In this document: in pieces, positions 1 to 8,881 of the stretch | How positions within the stretch are numbered: the first letter of the stretch is position 1 | Layout: each line of letters starts with the position of its first letter | Position numbers and translations under genes: made by a program | Notes under the pieces: generated by a model | Told to the model about the DNA's origin: nothing | The model's input: only the letters and a program-made list of their open reading frames with translations | Database searches by the model: none | From: BRHc4a sp049323755 | Lineage (GTDB): Bacteria > Bacillota > Desulfotomaculia > Desulfotomaculales > Desulfocucumaceae | NCBI GenBank assembly: GCA_049323755.1 | Contig: JBMOPE010000026.1 | Location: 310,001-374,000 of the forward strand | Length of the DNA stretch: 64,000 nt | Reading direction: 5' to 3'

Positions 1-40
1 ATATGTAAAGGGTAGGCTGGAGTGTAATAAAATATAAAAT

Positions 41-113
41 AAACGCCCTGTGAGCGGCATTGTTAGCATTATTCTGGGGTCCGGAATTGGGAATCAGGAA
101 TTGGGAATTCCGG
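41..113 (+). repeat. Dispersed double-hairpin/GGGAATT repeat, copy R1
   Basis: A copy of the second repeat family, with part of the first hairpin deleted. It begins with AAACGCCCTG, continues through GCGGCATTGTTAGCATTATT and GGGTCCGGAATT, and ends in GGGAATT-type iterons. The closest relative in the window is the copy at 61267-61362. It occupies most of the untranslated DNA before the first gene; nothing else was recognised in positions 1-198. Confidence 0.7.
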
Positions 114-198
114 GATATTGTTTGCAACAAGTCCCACATAGTTAAGAAGAATAGTGTAAATATTATGTAATGTTATCTTTTTCAGGGAGCTAATAGCA

Positions 199-1338
199 GT
201 GAAAAATAAGGCCGGAGCCACGCCGCTTAATCGCCTGGAATCAGCCAGGGTTTCCCTATTTATGGGTGGCATTCTATATTACACCTTCATCATTTCAACA
301 GTCGATATATTCGTTCCGTACCATATTGTAAGACAGGCCGGGAGGGACGGCTGGATCTCAGTTCTAATTACAATGGCGGAAATGCTGCCGGGAGCTGCCG
401 TAGCCATCGCCCTCACACTTCGTTTTCCCAGGCAGACAATAATAGAATACCTTCAGCTAATACTGGGCCTCTGGCCGGGCCGCCTGCTGGGGCTGGCGTA
501 TATTTTCTTTCTGCTTGTATTGGGCTCCACTACCTTGCGGGAGTTTGAGGAAATTATGACCATCGCCTTTTTGCAGTTAACCCCCAAGATAGTCTTCGGA
601 GCCGTTGCATTGGTGTTGTCTTCCTACGTGGTCTTTTCCGGGATAGAAGCCATCTACCGGGTTAATGGTGCTGTAATACCAATTGGCGTATTATTTCTTT
701 TTTTTGTTGGATTGTCCACGTTACCGAGGGCCGATTTCACAAATTACCTCCCTGTGCTGGAACAGGGTATAGGCCCCCCGATCCATGGCTCATTTTTATT
801 ATTTGCCAATTTAATGGAAGGTTTTATTATACTTTCATTACTTCCCTTTGTAAACAATCCCCGTGGTGTAGTTAAAGCCGCTCTTATTTCCATTCCGGCA
901 CTGGGCATATCTCTGCTGCTGGGCACAATAGCCATTGCAGTTTTTGGGGCGGAGTTGTCAAAGAAGATTCTGATGCCGGCGCTGGAGATGTCAAGGCTGA
1001 TAGAGATTCCTGGTATTCCCAGGCTTGATATGCTTATAATGCTGGGCTGGTTCGCAGGAATATTTATTAAGATATCGGTCATACATTACCTGCTGGTTCT
1101 TCTTTCGGCCCAACTGGCAGGCCTTGGGACATACAAGCCTCTTATAATACCTTTCGGCATCCTATTAATATCACTGTCCATTTACATGTTTCCTAATGTG
1201 ATAGAACTGGTCGATTTCATCGGAAGTTCTTACACCTACTTTTTGGTGGCCTTTGAATTCGCTATACCCCTTATTCTTCTCTTCATTGCATGGTCCCGCC
1301 GGCTAAAAGCCGGGGATCAAACTAACCCCGGGACATAA
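199..1338 (+). CDS. GerAB/ArcD/ProY-family spore germination permease
   Basis: A 379-residue polytopic membrane protein with about ten hydrophobic segments. It belongs to the APC-superfamily spore germination family (GerAB), the inner-membrane subunit of nutrient germinant receptors. An early VRQAGRDGW motif (about residues 47-55) matches the second GerAB here (ARQAGRDSW). The start is GTG at 199 with AGGGAG nine bases upstream. Receptor operons normally also carry GerAA and GerAC. Neither is adjacent, and the next gene is a transporter of another family, so this is an orphan B subunit or its partners lie left of the window. Confidence 0.88.
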   Translation: MKNKAGATPLNRLESARVSLFMGGILYYTFIISTVDIFVPYHIVRQAGRDGWISVLITMAEMLPGAAVAIALTLRFPRQTIIEYLQLILGLWPGRLLGLAYIFFLLVLGSTTLREFEEIMTIAFLQLTPKIVFGAVALVLSSYVVFSGIEAIYRVNGAVIPIGVLFLFFVGLSTLPRADFTNYLPVLEQGIGPPIHGSFLLFANLMEGFIILSLLPFVNNPRGVVKAALISIPALGISLLLGTIAIAVFGAELSKKILMPALEMSRLIEIPGIPRLDMLIMLGWFAGIFIKISVIHYLLVLLSAQLAGLGTYKPLIIPFGILLISLSIYMFPNVIELVDFIGSSYTYFLVAFEFAIPLILLFIAWSRRLKAGDQTNPGT

Positions 1339-1411
1339 TAGACATGAAATACCTGCCTGCTGGAGATGATACTGCTAGCACCTATTAATATTTCAGGCAG
1401 GAGATGTGCAC

Positions 1412-2785
1412 ATGAACCCCAACATTCAAGTTATCATCGCAATTACTGTTTTTTTAATTACATATGTAATAATAGTTTCTGAAAGAATTCACAGAACAAC
1501 CATTGCACTGGCTGCTGCTGCATTTCTGGGCCTGATTGGGATCCTGTCGGCAGATGATTTTATTAATGCCATTGATTTTAACACCATTGGCCTGCTCATT
1601 GGCATGATGGTAATTGTGGGAATAACACGGCAAACAGGTATTTTTGAATATCTGGCCATTAAGGCTGCAAAGCAGTCAGGCGGGCATCCTGTTAAAATTA
1701 TGCTTGCTCTGTCCCTTGTGACTGCTGTCCTGTCAGCATTGCTGGATAATGTAACGACAGTACTTTTTATGGTCCCTGTTACCTTCGCCATAGCAGAAAA
1801 AATTGCTGTAAGTCCTCTACCTTACCTCGTAGTTGAAATACTTGCCTCAAATATCGGTGGAACTGCAACCCTGATAGGCGACCCTCCCAATATTATGATC
1901 GGGAGCGCTACGGATTTGGGCTTCATGGATTTTGTAATAAACCTTCTCCCTGTGGTTTCCGTAGTATATGTAGTAACCATATTTATATTGAAAATTATAT
2001 ACAGGAAGCAGCTTTCTACCAGCGATGAACTCCAAAAGAACATAATGAATATGAATGAGCAGGATGAAATAAAAGACAACGCCCTCTTAAAACGGTGCTT
2101 ACTGGTGCTTTTCTTAACAATAGCAGGTTTTATAGTTCACCAATATGTTCATATAGAGTCATCCATCGTGGCAATAAGCGGCGCCAGCTTACTTTTACTG
2201 CTAAGCAGGCAAGATCCAGAACATGCCCTTCAGTCTGTTGAATGGTCCGTAATATTTTTCTTTGCCGGGCTTTTTGTAATTGTAGGGGCACTAGAGCACA
2301 CAGGCATTATTGAAAGCCTTGCAAGGTTTGCGCTGGAAGCAACCGGCGGAGAAGTATTTACTTCAGGCATATTAATACTCTGGATTGCCGCTATTGCTTC
2401 TTCCTTTGTAGACAACATACCCTTTGTGGCCACTATGATTCCCTTGATTCATGACATGGGAAGGCTGGGAAACCTGGAGAATATTAACTTTCTCTGGTGG
2501 TCATTGTCTCTTGGGGCCTGTTTGGGGGGCAATGGAACCATTATAGGGGCCTCCGCCAATGTAATAGTTGTCGGCATGGCTGAAAAAAGAGGAACCTATA
2601 TAAGCTTCCTGGGCTTTTTTAAGACAGCTTTTCCATTAATGCTTATGTCAATAGTAATTTCCTCGGCTTATCTTTGGGCATGGTACAAAATAGGCATAAT
2701 TTCACTGCCGGGCACTTTGGTAGTTGCCCTTTTATTATCAGCTGTCCTAAAGCTGATATCAGCCCGCCTTGATAAATTTGATTAA
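1412..2785 (+). CDS. ArsB/NhaD-family (SLC13-like, P-protein) ion transporter
   Basis: About 457 residues with 11-12 hydrophobic segments. The paired signatures LLDNVTTVLFMVPV (first half) and SFVDNIPFVATMIPL (second half), plus NIGGTATLIGDPPN, are typical of the ArsB/NhaD/P-protein group of the ion transporter superfamily. Members move arsenite, Na+/H+ or dicarboxylates, and the substrate cannot be told from sequence. GTG at 1406 overlaps the ribosome-binding site (AGGAG at 1399-1403), so ATG at 1412 is preferred. No arsR or other arsenic gene is adjacent, which argues against a dedicated arsenic pump. Confidence 0.85.
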   Translation: MNPNIQVIIAITVFLITYVIIVSERIHRTTIALAAAAFLGLIGILSADDFINAIDFNTIGLLIGMMVIVGITRQTGIFEYLAIKAAKQSGGHPVKIMLALSLVTAVLSALLDNVTTVLFMVPVTFAIAEKIAVSPLPYLVVEILASNIGGTATLIGDPPNIMIGSATDLGFMDFVINLLPVVSVVYVVTIFILKIIYRKQLSTSDELQKNIMNMNEQDEIKDNALLKRCLLVLFLTIAGFIVHQYVHIESSIVAISGASLLLLLSRQDPEHALQSVEWSVIFFFAGLFVIVGALEHTGIIESLARFALEATGGEVFTSGILILWIAAIASSFVDNIPFVATMIPLIHDMGRLGNLENINFLWWSLSLGACLGGNGTIIGASANVIVVGMAEKRGTYISFLGFFKTAFPLMLMSIVISSAYLWAWYKIGIISLPGTLVVALLLSAVLKLISARLDKFD

Positions 2786-2840
2786 CTCATGTTCCCCTGA
2801 CCGGAAAAAGCATTTAAAAAAGGGGTTAACCGGCCGGGGC

Positions 2841-3536
2841 TTATCGAGGGTGAATATCCTCCTTTTCTACAACTTTGCATCTTACATATTTATTTATATA
2901 ATAGCCCGTCCCGGTCACCACCAGCAAAATAACAGCCGGAACAGCCAAATCAAAGTATGGTATATACTGGCCGATCTCCCGGTAAACAATTATATCAGCC
3001 GTTATCATCTTCCCCGCTGTCCATGCTAAAACACCTGCGCCAATATAAACGATAACCGGATACCTCTCAATCCATTTTAGGATTATTGTGCTTCCCCATA
3101 CTATAATAGGAACACTTATCACCAGTCCCAGGATAACCAGCAAAAGACTGCCGTGAGCAGCGCCTGCTATGGCAATAACATTATCTACTCCCATAACCAC
3201 ATCTGCCATAATAATTATTTTTATTGCGTCCATCAGGTTTTTGCCCTCTTTACATTCCACACCTTTTTCCTCAAGCAAGAGCTTGAAGGCAATCCAGACG
3301 AGCAAAACACCTCCCGCAAATTGCAGCAAGGGAATTTTTAACAAATACAGAGCAAAGCCTGTTAAGGCAATACGGACCACGACAGCTCCAATAGTACCGT
3401 AAACAATGGCCTTTTTACGCTGTTCGGGCGGCAGCGCCCTGCTGGCAAGAGCAATTATTATTGCATTATCACCACCCAGCACGATATCAATAATTATGAT
3501 ACTGATCACGGCTACAATAATTTCCGGTACTGTCAT
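2841..3536 (-). CDS. TerC/YjbE-family integral membrane protein
   Basis: A 231-residue membrane protein of the TerC family (YjbE branch). Acidic motifs lie inside membrane helices: DIVLGGDNAIIIALA near the N-terminus and ADVVMGVDNVIAIAGA in the middle. This internal repeat is diagnostic, and the aspartates are thought to handle metal ions; relatives have been linked to Mn2+ export and metalation of secreted proteins. GTG at 3545 coincides with the AGGAG ribosome-binding site, so ATG at 3536 (eight bases downstream) is the better start. It converges with the ArsB-like gene. Confidence 0.88.
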   Translation of the reverse strand: MTVPEIIVAVISIIIIDIVLGGDNAIIIALASRALPPEQRKKAIVYGTIGAVVVRIALTGFALYLLKIPLLQFAGGVLLVWIAFKLLLEEKGVECKEGKNLMDAIKIIIMADVVMGVDNVIAIAGAAHGSLLLVILGLVISVPIIVWGSTIILKWIERYPVIVYIGAGVLAWTAGKMITADIIVYREIGQYIPYFDLAVPAVILLVVTGTGYYINKYVRCKVVEKEDIHPR

Positions 3537-3605
3537 ACTCTTCACTCCTAGAATGATATATTGCTTTAATAATGTTCCCCGATTTCAGATTTTACTCATC
3601 CAAAA

Positions 3606-3743
3606 TTAATGGTCTTTACCTGAATGAAATAGCAAGACCTTTAACACAGCCAATAAGATGACCATGCTAAAGGTCTCGGCCAGTTCGTGAGCTATCAAAA
3701 TTGCGCCAACAACCTTTAATTTATGCCAGTGAGGCCATTTCAT
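3606..3743 (-). CDS. Small hydrophobic protein (45 aa) overlapping the MerR gene
   Basis: A short reading frame whose ATG lies inside the last codons of the MerR-type gene in a different frame. It encodes one strongly hydrophobic helix (LIAHELAETFSMVILLAVL in the centre) with an aromatic/His-rich N-terminus (MKWPHWHK). No good ribosome-binding site is visible, so expression would depend on translational coupling to the upstream gene. It fills the otherwise empty stretch between the MerR and TerC genes. I do not recognise a family, and it could be a chance frame. Confidence 0.35.
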   Translation of the reverse strand: MKWPHWHKLKVVGAILIAHELAETFSMVILLAVLKVLLFHSGKDH

Positions 3744-4175
3744 TAATGTAAACAATAAGCAGGTGTATAAGAGTCATGCTTTGTATTAATTTCTGCTTCA
3801 CCGGCAGAGTGCCCTGGCGGTTATCAACATTGGCCAGCACCGGTTCAAGCTGGGTCAGTTCAGCTTCCAGCTGCTTAACCCGGGCAATAAGAAAACCCCT
3901 GTCTATACTTCCGGCCTGATTACAGTCAAGAGACTGCCCCAGCTTTTCATCGAGTAAGGCAATGTAATCTTTAATTTCTTCAAGAGTATATCTTTTTGAT
4001 TTCAAATCCTCAATAATTTTAAGGCGGACAATTGTTTCTTCAGAGTAATACCTGTAATTGCTCTCAGAACGAACAGTTTTAAGCAGGCCCAGATTGGTAT
4101 AATAGTCTATTGTGCGCTTGCTGACACCTGCTTTTTCAGCAATCTCTCCAATTCTGTATTGCTTTAACTCCCCAT
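3721..4175 (-). CDS. MerR-family transcriptional regulator, apparent frameshift at the start
   Basis: The C-terminal part begins with LKSKRYTLEEIKDYI. The same frame reads upstream as a complete MerR helix-turn-helix (QYRIGEIAEKAGVSKRTIDY, then YYTNLGLL and YRYYSEE) before meeting a stop. No ATG, GTG or TTG opens this frame. The well-placed ATG at 4175 (after GAGGTG) is one base out of phase, and one extra G in the GGGG run at 4170-4173 would restore M-G-E-L-K-Q-Y-R. This is therefore either a sequencing/assembly error or a genuine frameshift. About 151 residues if intact. It is divergent from the ExoD gene with a palindrome between, so it probably controls itself and that neighbour. Confidence 0.78.
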
Positions 4176-4211
4176 TGGAATCACCTCGATTTTATTATAT
4201 AATATGTTCAG

Positions 4212-4227
4212 CATACTGTACAGTATG
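4212..4227. promoter_or_regulatory. Perfect 16-bp palindrome, probable MerR operator
   Basis: CATACTGTACAGTATG is an exact inverted repeat in the 109-bp gap between the divergent MerR and ExoD genes. Dyads of this kind between promoter boxes are usual MerR-type binding sites. On the minus strand it lies just upstream of a TATTAT/TATAAT-like -10 region at about 4193-4206. Its assignment to the adjacent regulator is inference. Confidence 0.6.
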
Positions 4228-4284
4228 ACGTTACACTGACAGTAGTTCCGGCGTTATAAAATCAAGGAAGCAGGTCGTCAAAAA

Positions 4285-4911
4285 ATGATCGATTATACAG
4301 TGAGTTGCAAAAACGGATTCTCTAAAACTCTATATGTCTTATTACAAAGCGTGCCGGAAAATGGGATGACTCTGCATGAACTCATAGAAAGGCTACAGCA
4401 TAGAGGTTTGCTCGTTCTATGCATGATACTGACAATTCCCTTCCTGCTGCCGGTCTCCATACCAGGAAGCAGCACACCTTTTGGACTGGCTATTTTCCTT
4501 ATAGGGCTAGGAGTTATTTCTGATAAAAGCCCCCGGCTTCCCAAACGCATCATGAAATTTAAAATCTCTATGAATAATCTGATTCCCATGCTTGAAAAAG
4601 GTGCTAAATTATTTGAAAAAATAGAGAGAATAATGTGTCCAAGAATAGATGTTTTAACAAAAGCGGCCATTATAAGGCAGTTTAATTCGATTCTTTTGCT
4701 TTTTAGCGCCCTTGTTCTTATGTTTCCACTCCCACTGCCTTTATCTAACACACTGCCTGCCTATTCTGTTTTATTCCTTTCTGCCGGAAGTATTGAGGAA
4801 GACGGCTTATTAATTATTATGGGCTATATGACGGTGGTTCTTTCAATATTATATTTTGGGGTTCTGGCCCTGGTTGGTCTTGAGGGCCTGCAAGCGCTTT
4901 TATCACGTTAA
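4285..4911 (+). CDS. ExoD-family exopolysaccharide-synthesis-like membrane protein
   Basis: A 208-residue protein matching the ExoD family. An N-terminal amphipathic region (LHELIERLQHRGLLVLCMIL) is followed by the family-typical FLLPVSIPGSSTPFGLAIFL segment and two C-terminal hydrophobic stretches. ExoD was named from Sinorhizobium exopolysaccharide mutants, but its biochemical role is unknown. The start is ATG at 4285 with AAGGAAG upstream. It is divergent from the MerR regulator and ends two bases before the convergent spoIIP. Confidence 0.82.
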   Translation: MIDYTVSCKNGFSKTLYVLLQSVPENGMTLHELIERLQHRGLLVLCMILTIPFLLPVSIPGSSTPFGLAIFLIGLGVISDKSPRLPKRIMKFKISMNNLIPMLEKGAKLFEKIERIMCPRIDVLTKAAIIRQFNSILLLFSALVLMFPLPLPLSNTLPAYSVLFLSAGSIEEDGLLIIMGYMTVVLSILYFGVLALVGLEGLQALLSR

Positions 4912-4913
4912 GG

Positions 4914-6110
4914 TTAAGGCAATTTTCTCTTCCACTCCATTAGCGATTTGTACCATTTAGTTCCTTTAATTTTTTTCTGTAAAATGCTTAATGTCCCCGA
5001 AAGGTTCGCCTTATAAAAAAGCGATACCTGTTTTTTAGCCTCTTCCGGACTTCCTGCATTGACAAGCACAAAGGCGCCTCCTCCAAGAAGTGTTAAAAAT
5101 ATAATCAAAGCCAGGGACCACCATGCTCCGGACTGCCTGTTCTCAGGTTCACTAAGAGGCGCTGCCGGTTTTTTATCAAAGCCTAAAACTACAGGAACCG
5201 CATGGGCCAGCAGTTCGACGCCCTTCATGGCCTCCTCCTTACGGTTGGTGTATGTTCCGGCCTCAAGCAGCAGGGCGGTGGGCATCAGGTCCTGGTTGTA
5301 ATTTCCACTGCCCATAAAAATTTCCTTGACTATGGAAGGATTTATTCTATTTGCATAGGCCATCATTTTTTTTGCAAAATCCAGGTTGGCCGCCATATGG
5401 GGATTTTGTCGCCCAATAACTATTCGAATCTGGGCAACGTTTTTATTCGCGATATACTCCCGGTAAAACTCGGGATCATCTATCCCATCCCTGTGAACGT
5501 CAAAAATAGCCAGGGGGTTATTTTTCATTAACTGGAATGCCGTTCTGCGGGAACGATAGTATGCATTATTATCATGGGGATCGTGAGGGGTTACATTATG
5601 CAAAACCCTTGCCCCCTCTTGCAGCAAGGTACTTTTGTAAGTACTCCCCACCTGAATGATCCCTCCATTAAAGGGTATGGAAATCCTTCCATCAGAGGGG
5701 AGATAGGATTCGTCCGTGTGAGTATGGTAAATTGCAACCGTCCTGTTTCTCGTTATTTCAGACACAGTGGGAACTGCTATTTTTGAAAACTGATCAGTAT
5801 AGGCCTGATAATCCCTGTCTATTCCCAGTAATTCCGCAATAGCCCAATTACTGCCCACCTTTTTAAGCCGGTAGTGCTTTCCTTTCGAAGTGATTATTTC
5901 ATCACCCGGCGTAATCCATCGCGAGACCTTTGTTATCAAGGCACCCTTTTCGTCTATAATTGTGCATGTACTACCGGTGTTGTGATCGGTTTCTCTATAA
6001 ATATAATTTGAGAAGCTAAATACAGGCTGAAAAACATGCCTTGAATTCCAGGCAAATATTATAAGAATAACGGAAGCAAAAAGCCTAATAAATAGTAATT
6101 TCTTACTAAT
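4914..6110 (-). CDS. spoIIP: Stage II sporulation protein P, peptidoglycan amidase; unconventional start
   Basis: Has the SpoIIP catalytic core: IYHTHTDESY, then FDVHRD and LLLEAGTYTN. SpoIIP acts with SpoIID and SpoIIM to degrade septal peptidoglycan during engulfment. The first standard start (TTG, 5939) would give 341 residues without a membrane anchor. The frame continues open to 6110 and encodes a basic-hydrophobic anchor (KKLLFIRLFASVILIIFAW). An ATT codon at 6108-6110 follows a GGGGTG sequence, with a stop just beyond. At 398 residues it would match the usual SpoIIP length. It is either an AUU start or a small sequence error. Confidence 0.88.
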   Translation of the reverse strand: MSKKLLFIRLFASVILIIFAWNSRHVFQPVFSFSNYIYRETDHNTGSTCTIIDEKGALITKVSRWITPGDEIITSKGKHYRLKKVGSNWAIAELLGIDRDYQAYTDQFSKIAVPTVSEITRNRTVAIYHTHTDESYLPSDGRISIPFNGGIIQVGSTYKSTLLQEGARVLHNVTPHDPHDNNAYYRSRRTAFQLMKNNPLAIFDVHRDGIDDPEFYREYIANKNVAQIRIVIGRQNPHMAANLDFAKKMMAYANRINPSIVKEIFMGSGNYNQDLMPTALLLEAGTYTNRKEEAMKGVELLAHAVPVVLGFDKKPAAPLSEPENRQSGAWWSLALIIFLTLLGGGAFVLVNAGSPEEAKKQVSLFYKANLSGTLSILQKKIKGTKWYKSLMEWKRKLP

Positions 6111-6218
6111 AGTTTAACACCCCGGTATTTAATCTCAAGAACAGGTTATTTTTAGATTTTCCTGTACGATTAAAAATATCCTCAATTCCTTATATGTATC
6201 AGAGCACTGACTAATCAT

Positions 6219-6255
6219 AAAAAAAGTGAGCCAATGGAAACACCTTTGACTCACT
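6219..6255 (-). terminator. Rho-independent terminator after the kdpDE-like operon
   Basis: On the minus strand AGTGAGTCAAAGG pairs imperfectly with CCATTGGCTCACT and is followed by TTTTTTTAT. It lies about 30 bases beyond the stop of the response regulator. Confidence 0.75.
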
Positions 6256-6284
6256 CCGTCTTGAGCAGGCCTATATCATCTTTT

Positions 6285-6968
6285 TTAAAGCAGCCGGTAA
6301 CCTATTCCCGGCTCGGTTATTATATGGCGTGGACGTGAAGGGTCGACTTCAATCTTACGGCGTAGCTGCCCCATGTATACCCTAAGATAGTGAACATCAT
6401 TTTCATAGGACGGTCCCCACACTGTCCTGAGAAGTTGTTTATGTGTAAGCACTTTCCCGGCACAGATAGCAAGATTTTTTATCAGGTCATATTCAGTAGG
6501 AGATAGTTTTAATTCCTTCCCCTCTACTCTTACCCTTCGGTGTGCCAGATCAATGACCAGATCATCAAACTGAAGCACCGGCTCACTTTCTACCCCTGCC
6601 ATATGCCGCAAGGCTGCTCTTATTCGCGCTAAAAGTTCGCCCATACCAAAGGGCTTGGTGAGGTAGTCATCAGCCCCGGCGTCGAGGGCTATAATTTTAT
6701 CATTTTCCTGTTCACGGGCTGAAAGAATAATAATAGGGGTCTTTGTCCACTCCCGCAGACTGTTAATCACATCCAAACCATCCATGTCCGGAAGTCCCAG
6801 GTCAAGGATTATTATATCCGGCTTATAGTTACGAACCTGGCATAATGCTTCCTGGCCCGTCTCAGCCTCAGCCACCTCGAAACCATGGCTGGTCAGGGTG
6901 ACTCTCAGCAGCTTTAATAGCTGCGCCTCATCGTCAACAACAAGGATTCGTACCCCTTTATTCTTCAT
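6285..6968 (-). CDS. KdpE-like OmpR-family response regulator
   Basis: A 227-residue response regulator: receiver domain (ILVVDDE, phospho-acceptor in IIILDLGLPDMDGL, TPIIILSARE, DDYLTKPF) followed by an OmpR winged-helix (SPTEYDLI, HKQLLRTVWGP, YLRVYMGQLRRKIE). It is most like KdpE, which activates the potassium ATPase operon kdpFABC. ATG at 6968 is favoured because GGAGGGG sits just before it, whereas the upstream in-frame starts overlap that site. It overlaps the 3' end of the kinase gene by 11 bases. No kdpFABC genes are present here. Confidence 0.88.
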   Translation of the reverse strand: MKNKGVRILVVDDEAQLLKLLRVTLTSHGFEVAEAETGQEALCQVRNYKPDIIILDLGLPDMDGLDVINSLREWTKTPIIILSAREQENDKIIALDAGADDYLTKPFGMGELLARIRAALRHMAGVESEPVLQFDDLVIDLAHRRVRVEGKELKLSPTEYDLIKNLAICAGKVLTHKQLLRTVWGPSYENDVHYLRVYMGQLRRKIEVDPSRPRHIITEPGIGYRLL

Positions 6969-8637
6969 AAACATCCCCTCCGCCACCAGCAATGACTTTG
7001 TTCGGAACCTCTCCCTCCACAGGAAGTGTAAATGTTATTATGGTACCGCCTGCAGGATTGTTTTCCGCCCAAATTTTCCCCCTGTGAGCCTCTATAAATC
7101 CTCTGCATATTGCCAGTCCCAGGCCTGTGCCACTAACCTGGCGAGGTGCTTGAAGCCTGTAAAATTTGTTAAAAATTTTTTCCATGTCTCCGGGAGGAAT
7201 ATTCTGTCCCCTGTTCTCCACCGAAATATTTACCTCCGGTCCTTTTCTCCACCCGGATATTAATATGTCAGTTTCAGGCAATGAGTATTTTATCGCATTG
7301 TCAATCAAATTGACAAGAACTTGTTCAATAAGTATAATATCAGCCCGTACCAGTGGCAAATCCTGTTTAATATCGGTTTTTAAAGGACGGTTTACAAGGG
7401 AATATTCCATCCTGCCCAGGGCAACACCTATAATATCCTGAATATCACACCATTCTTTATTTAACTGTAGAATACCGCTCTCCAGCCTGGCCATATCCAG
7501 AAGGTTACTTACAAACCGGTCCATACGCAATGCTCCCATCTGGATATTTTTTAGCAATTCACGGCGCACCTGCGGTGTATAGACATCATCGCTTTCCAGA
7601 AGCTCTGTTACAGCACCTATTATTGACGACAGCGGGGTGCGGAAATCGTGTGAAAGTGAACTAAACAAAGCAGTCCGTAAGCGTTCCGACTCCGCAAGCA
7701 TTTCTGCTATCTTTGCCTGCTCCGCCAGTTTTGCCCTGGTTACCGCCATGGCAGCAAGACTAGAGAAGGCTTCCAGCAGCCTTAACTGTTCCGGCTGAAA
7801 ATAAATTTCAGGGCTGCTGGCTTGAACCCCAATAACTCCACGTACACGTCCATCAGTAATTAACGGAAAGTAAAGTCCTTCCGAGGCATCCAGGGTATCG
7901 GTCCCCCTTCCGGCTATTTTCCCATGATCGAAAACCCACTCAAGCACCACCCTTTCAGTTTCGTTGATAAAACTGTCCCCGTTTGGCATCGAGCAGGTAT
8001 ATATTACCAATTCACTATTTTTATCCGGCAAAAACAATACAACCTGACCTTCAATTGTTTCGGCCACCTTATTGACGATACTTTCAGCCACTTTATCCAA
8101 CTCCGGGACTGCGGCAATATCCCGGCTTAGCGAGTACAGCGACGATATCCTGGCCTCACGGTGCCGCGCGCTTATTACCTGCTGCTGTAATCGGTTTGAA
8201 AGTGTGCCGGTAAAAAAAGCCACCAGCAGGAAAATAATAAAGCTTATGAGATACCTTATATCGGGAAGGGCAAATTTTAAGGCGGGGTGAACAAAGAAAA
8301 AATCAAAGGTTATTACGCCCAGGGCCGCGGAAGTTACCGCCGGGCCCGTTCCCCATTTGGCAGCGCTGAACAGTATAGGCAATAATAATATCATTGCCAC
8401 GTTGGCCAGGCCCAGTATAGGATTTAACAGCCCGGCAAGAACCGTGACCACAAACATCAACAGCAGGGCCAAAGAGTATGAAAAAATCGTCACCTCAGGA
8501 CGACTTGCCCTTACAAAGCTTTTATTTCGTTCCTCTGAACCTGCTGCCACACCTAAAAAATCAGTCAGCCTTACGTGACCATCATTTTTTTGACCAGGAG
8601 TCATTGCATCGAAATACTTCCATTTTTCCCTGTCCAT
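6958..8637 (-). CDS. KdpD-like sensor histidine kinase lacking the N-terminal KdpD/Usp domains
   Basis: About 559 residues. Four closely spaced membrane segments lie at about 53-150 (DUF4118 type, including GVITFDFFFVHPALKF), followed by a GAF-like region at about 170-305, HisKA with LSHDFRTPLSSI (His334 counted from the longer start) and an HATPase domain (NLIDNAIKYS, GTGLGLAI). Full KdpD carries about 390 extra N-terminal residues (KdpD and universal-stress domains), absent here. ATG at 8637 is preferred over GTG at 8649 because AGGTG lies nine bases upstream. With the overlapping KdpE-like gene it forms a potassium/turgor-type pair without its usual target. Confidence 0.87.
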   Translation of the reverse strand: MDREKWKYFDAMTPGQKNDGHVRLTDFLGVAAGSEERNKSFVRASRPEVTIFSYSLALLLMFVVTVLAGLLNPILGLANVAMILLLPILFSAAKWGTGPAVTSAALGVITFDFFFVHPALKFALPDIRYLISFIIFLLVAFFTGTLSNRLQQQVISARHREARISSLYSLSRDIAAVPELDKVAESIVNKVAETIEGQVVLFLPDKNSELVIYTCSMPNGDSFINETERVVLEWVFDHGKIAGRGTDTLDASEGLYFPLITDGRVRGVIGVQASSPEIYFQPEQLRLLEAFSSLAAMAVTRAKLAEQAKIAEMLAESERLRTALFSSLSHDFRTPLSSIIGAVTELLESDDVYTPQVRRELLKNIQMGALRMDRFVSNLLDMARLESGILQLNKEWCDIQDIIGVALGRMEYSLVNRPLKTDIKQDLPLVRADIILIEQVLVNLIDNAIKYSLPETDILISGWRKGPEVNISVENRGQNIPPGDMEKIFNKFYRLQAPRQVSGTGLGLAICRGFIEAHRGKIWAENNPAGGTIITFTLPVEGEVPNKVIAGGGGDVYEE

Positions 8638-8881
8638 ATTTTTGTTCACCTGTCTATTGATTTTTTAACTCCAAAACATTATTCCTGTCCAATACTTCAC
8701 TATGTTCAACACACTGTCAATTCCTCCTCTATTTAGCCGGAATACTTTTGGGCATCACAATGAAGGAGCTCCAGCCTTATAAATCACCTAAAAATAAGGT
8801 AAAATTGCGCTCAAGGGATTTTTATATACCAGCTATATTTGCTAAAATTGCGCTAATGATCTTTATCCATTTATAAGAAGC

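Noticed and set aside
69..272. Reverse-strand open frame at the left edge
   Set aside because: It covers repeat R1 and the antisense of the gerAB start; no coding signal.
4914..5939. Accepting TTG 5939 as the spoIIP start
   Set aside because: It would remove the membrane anchor encoded in the same open frame upstream.
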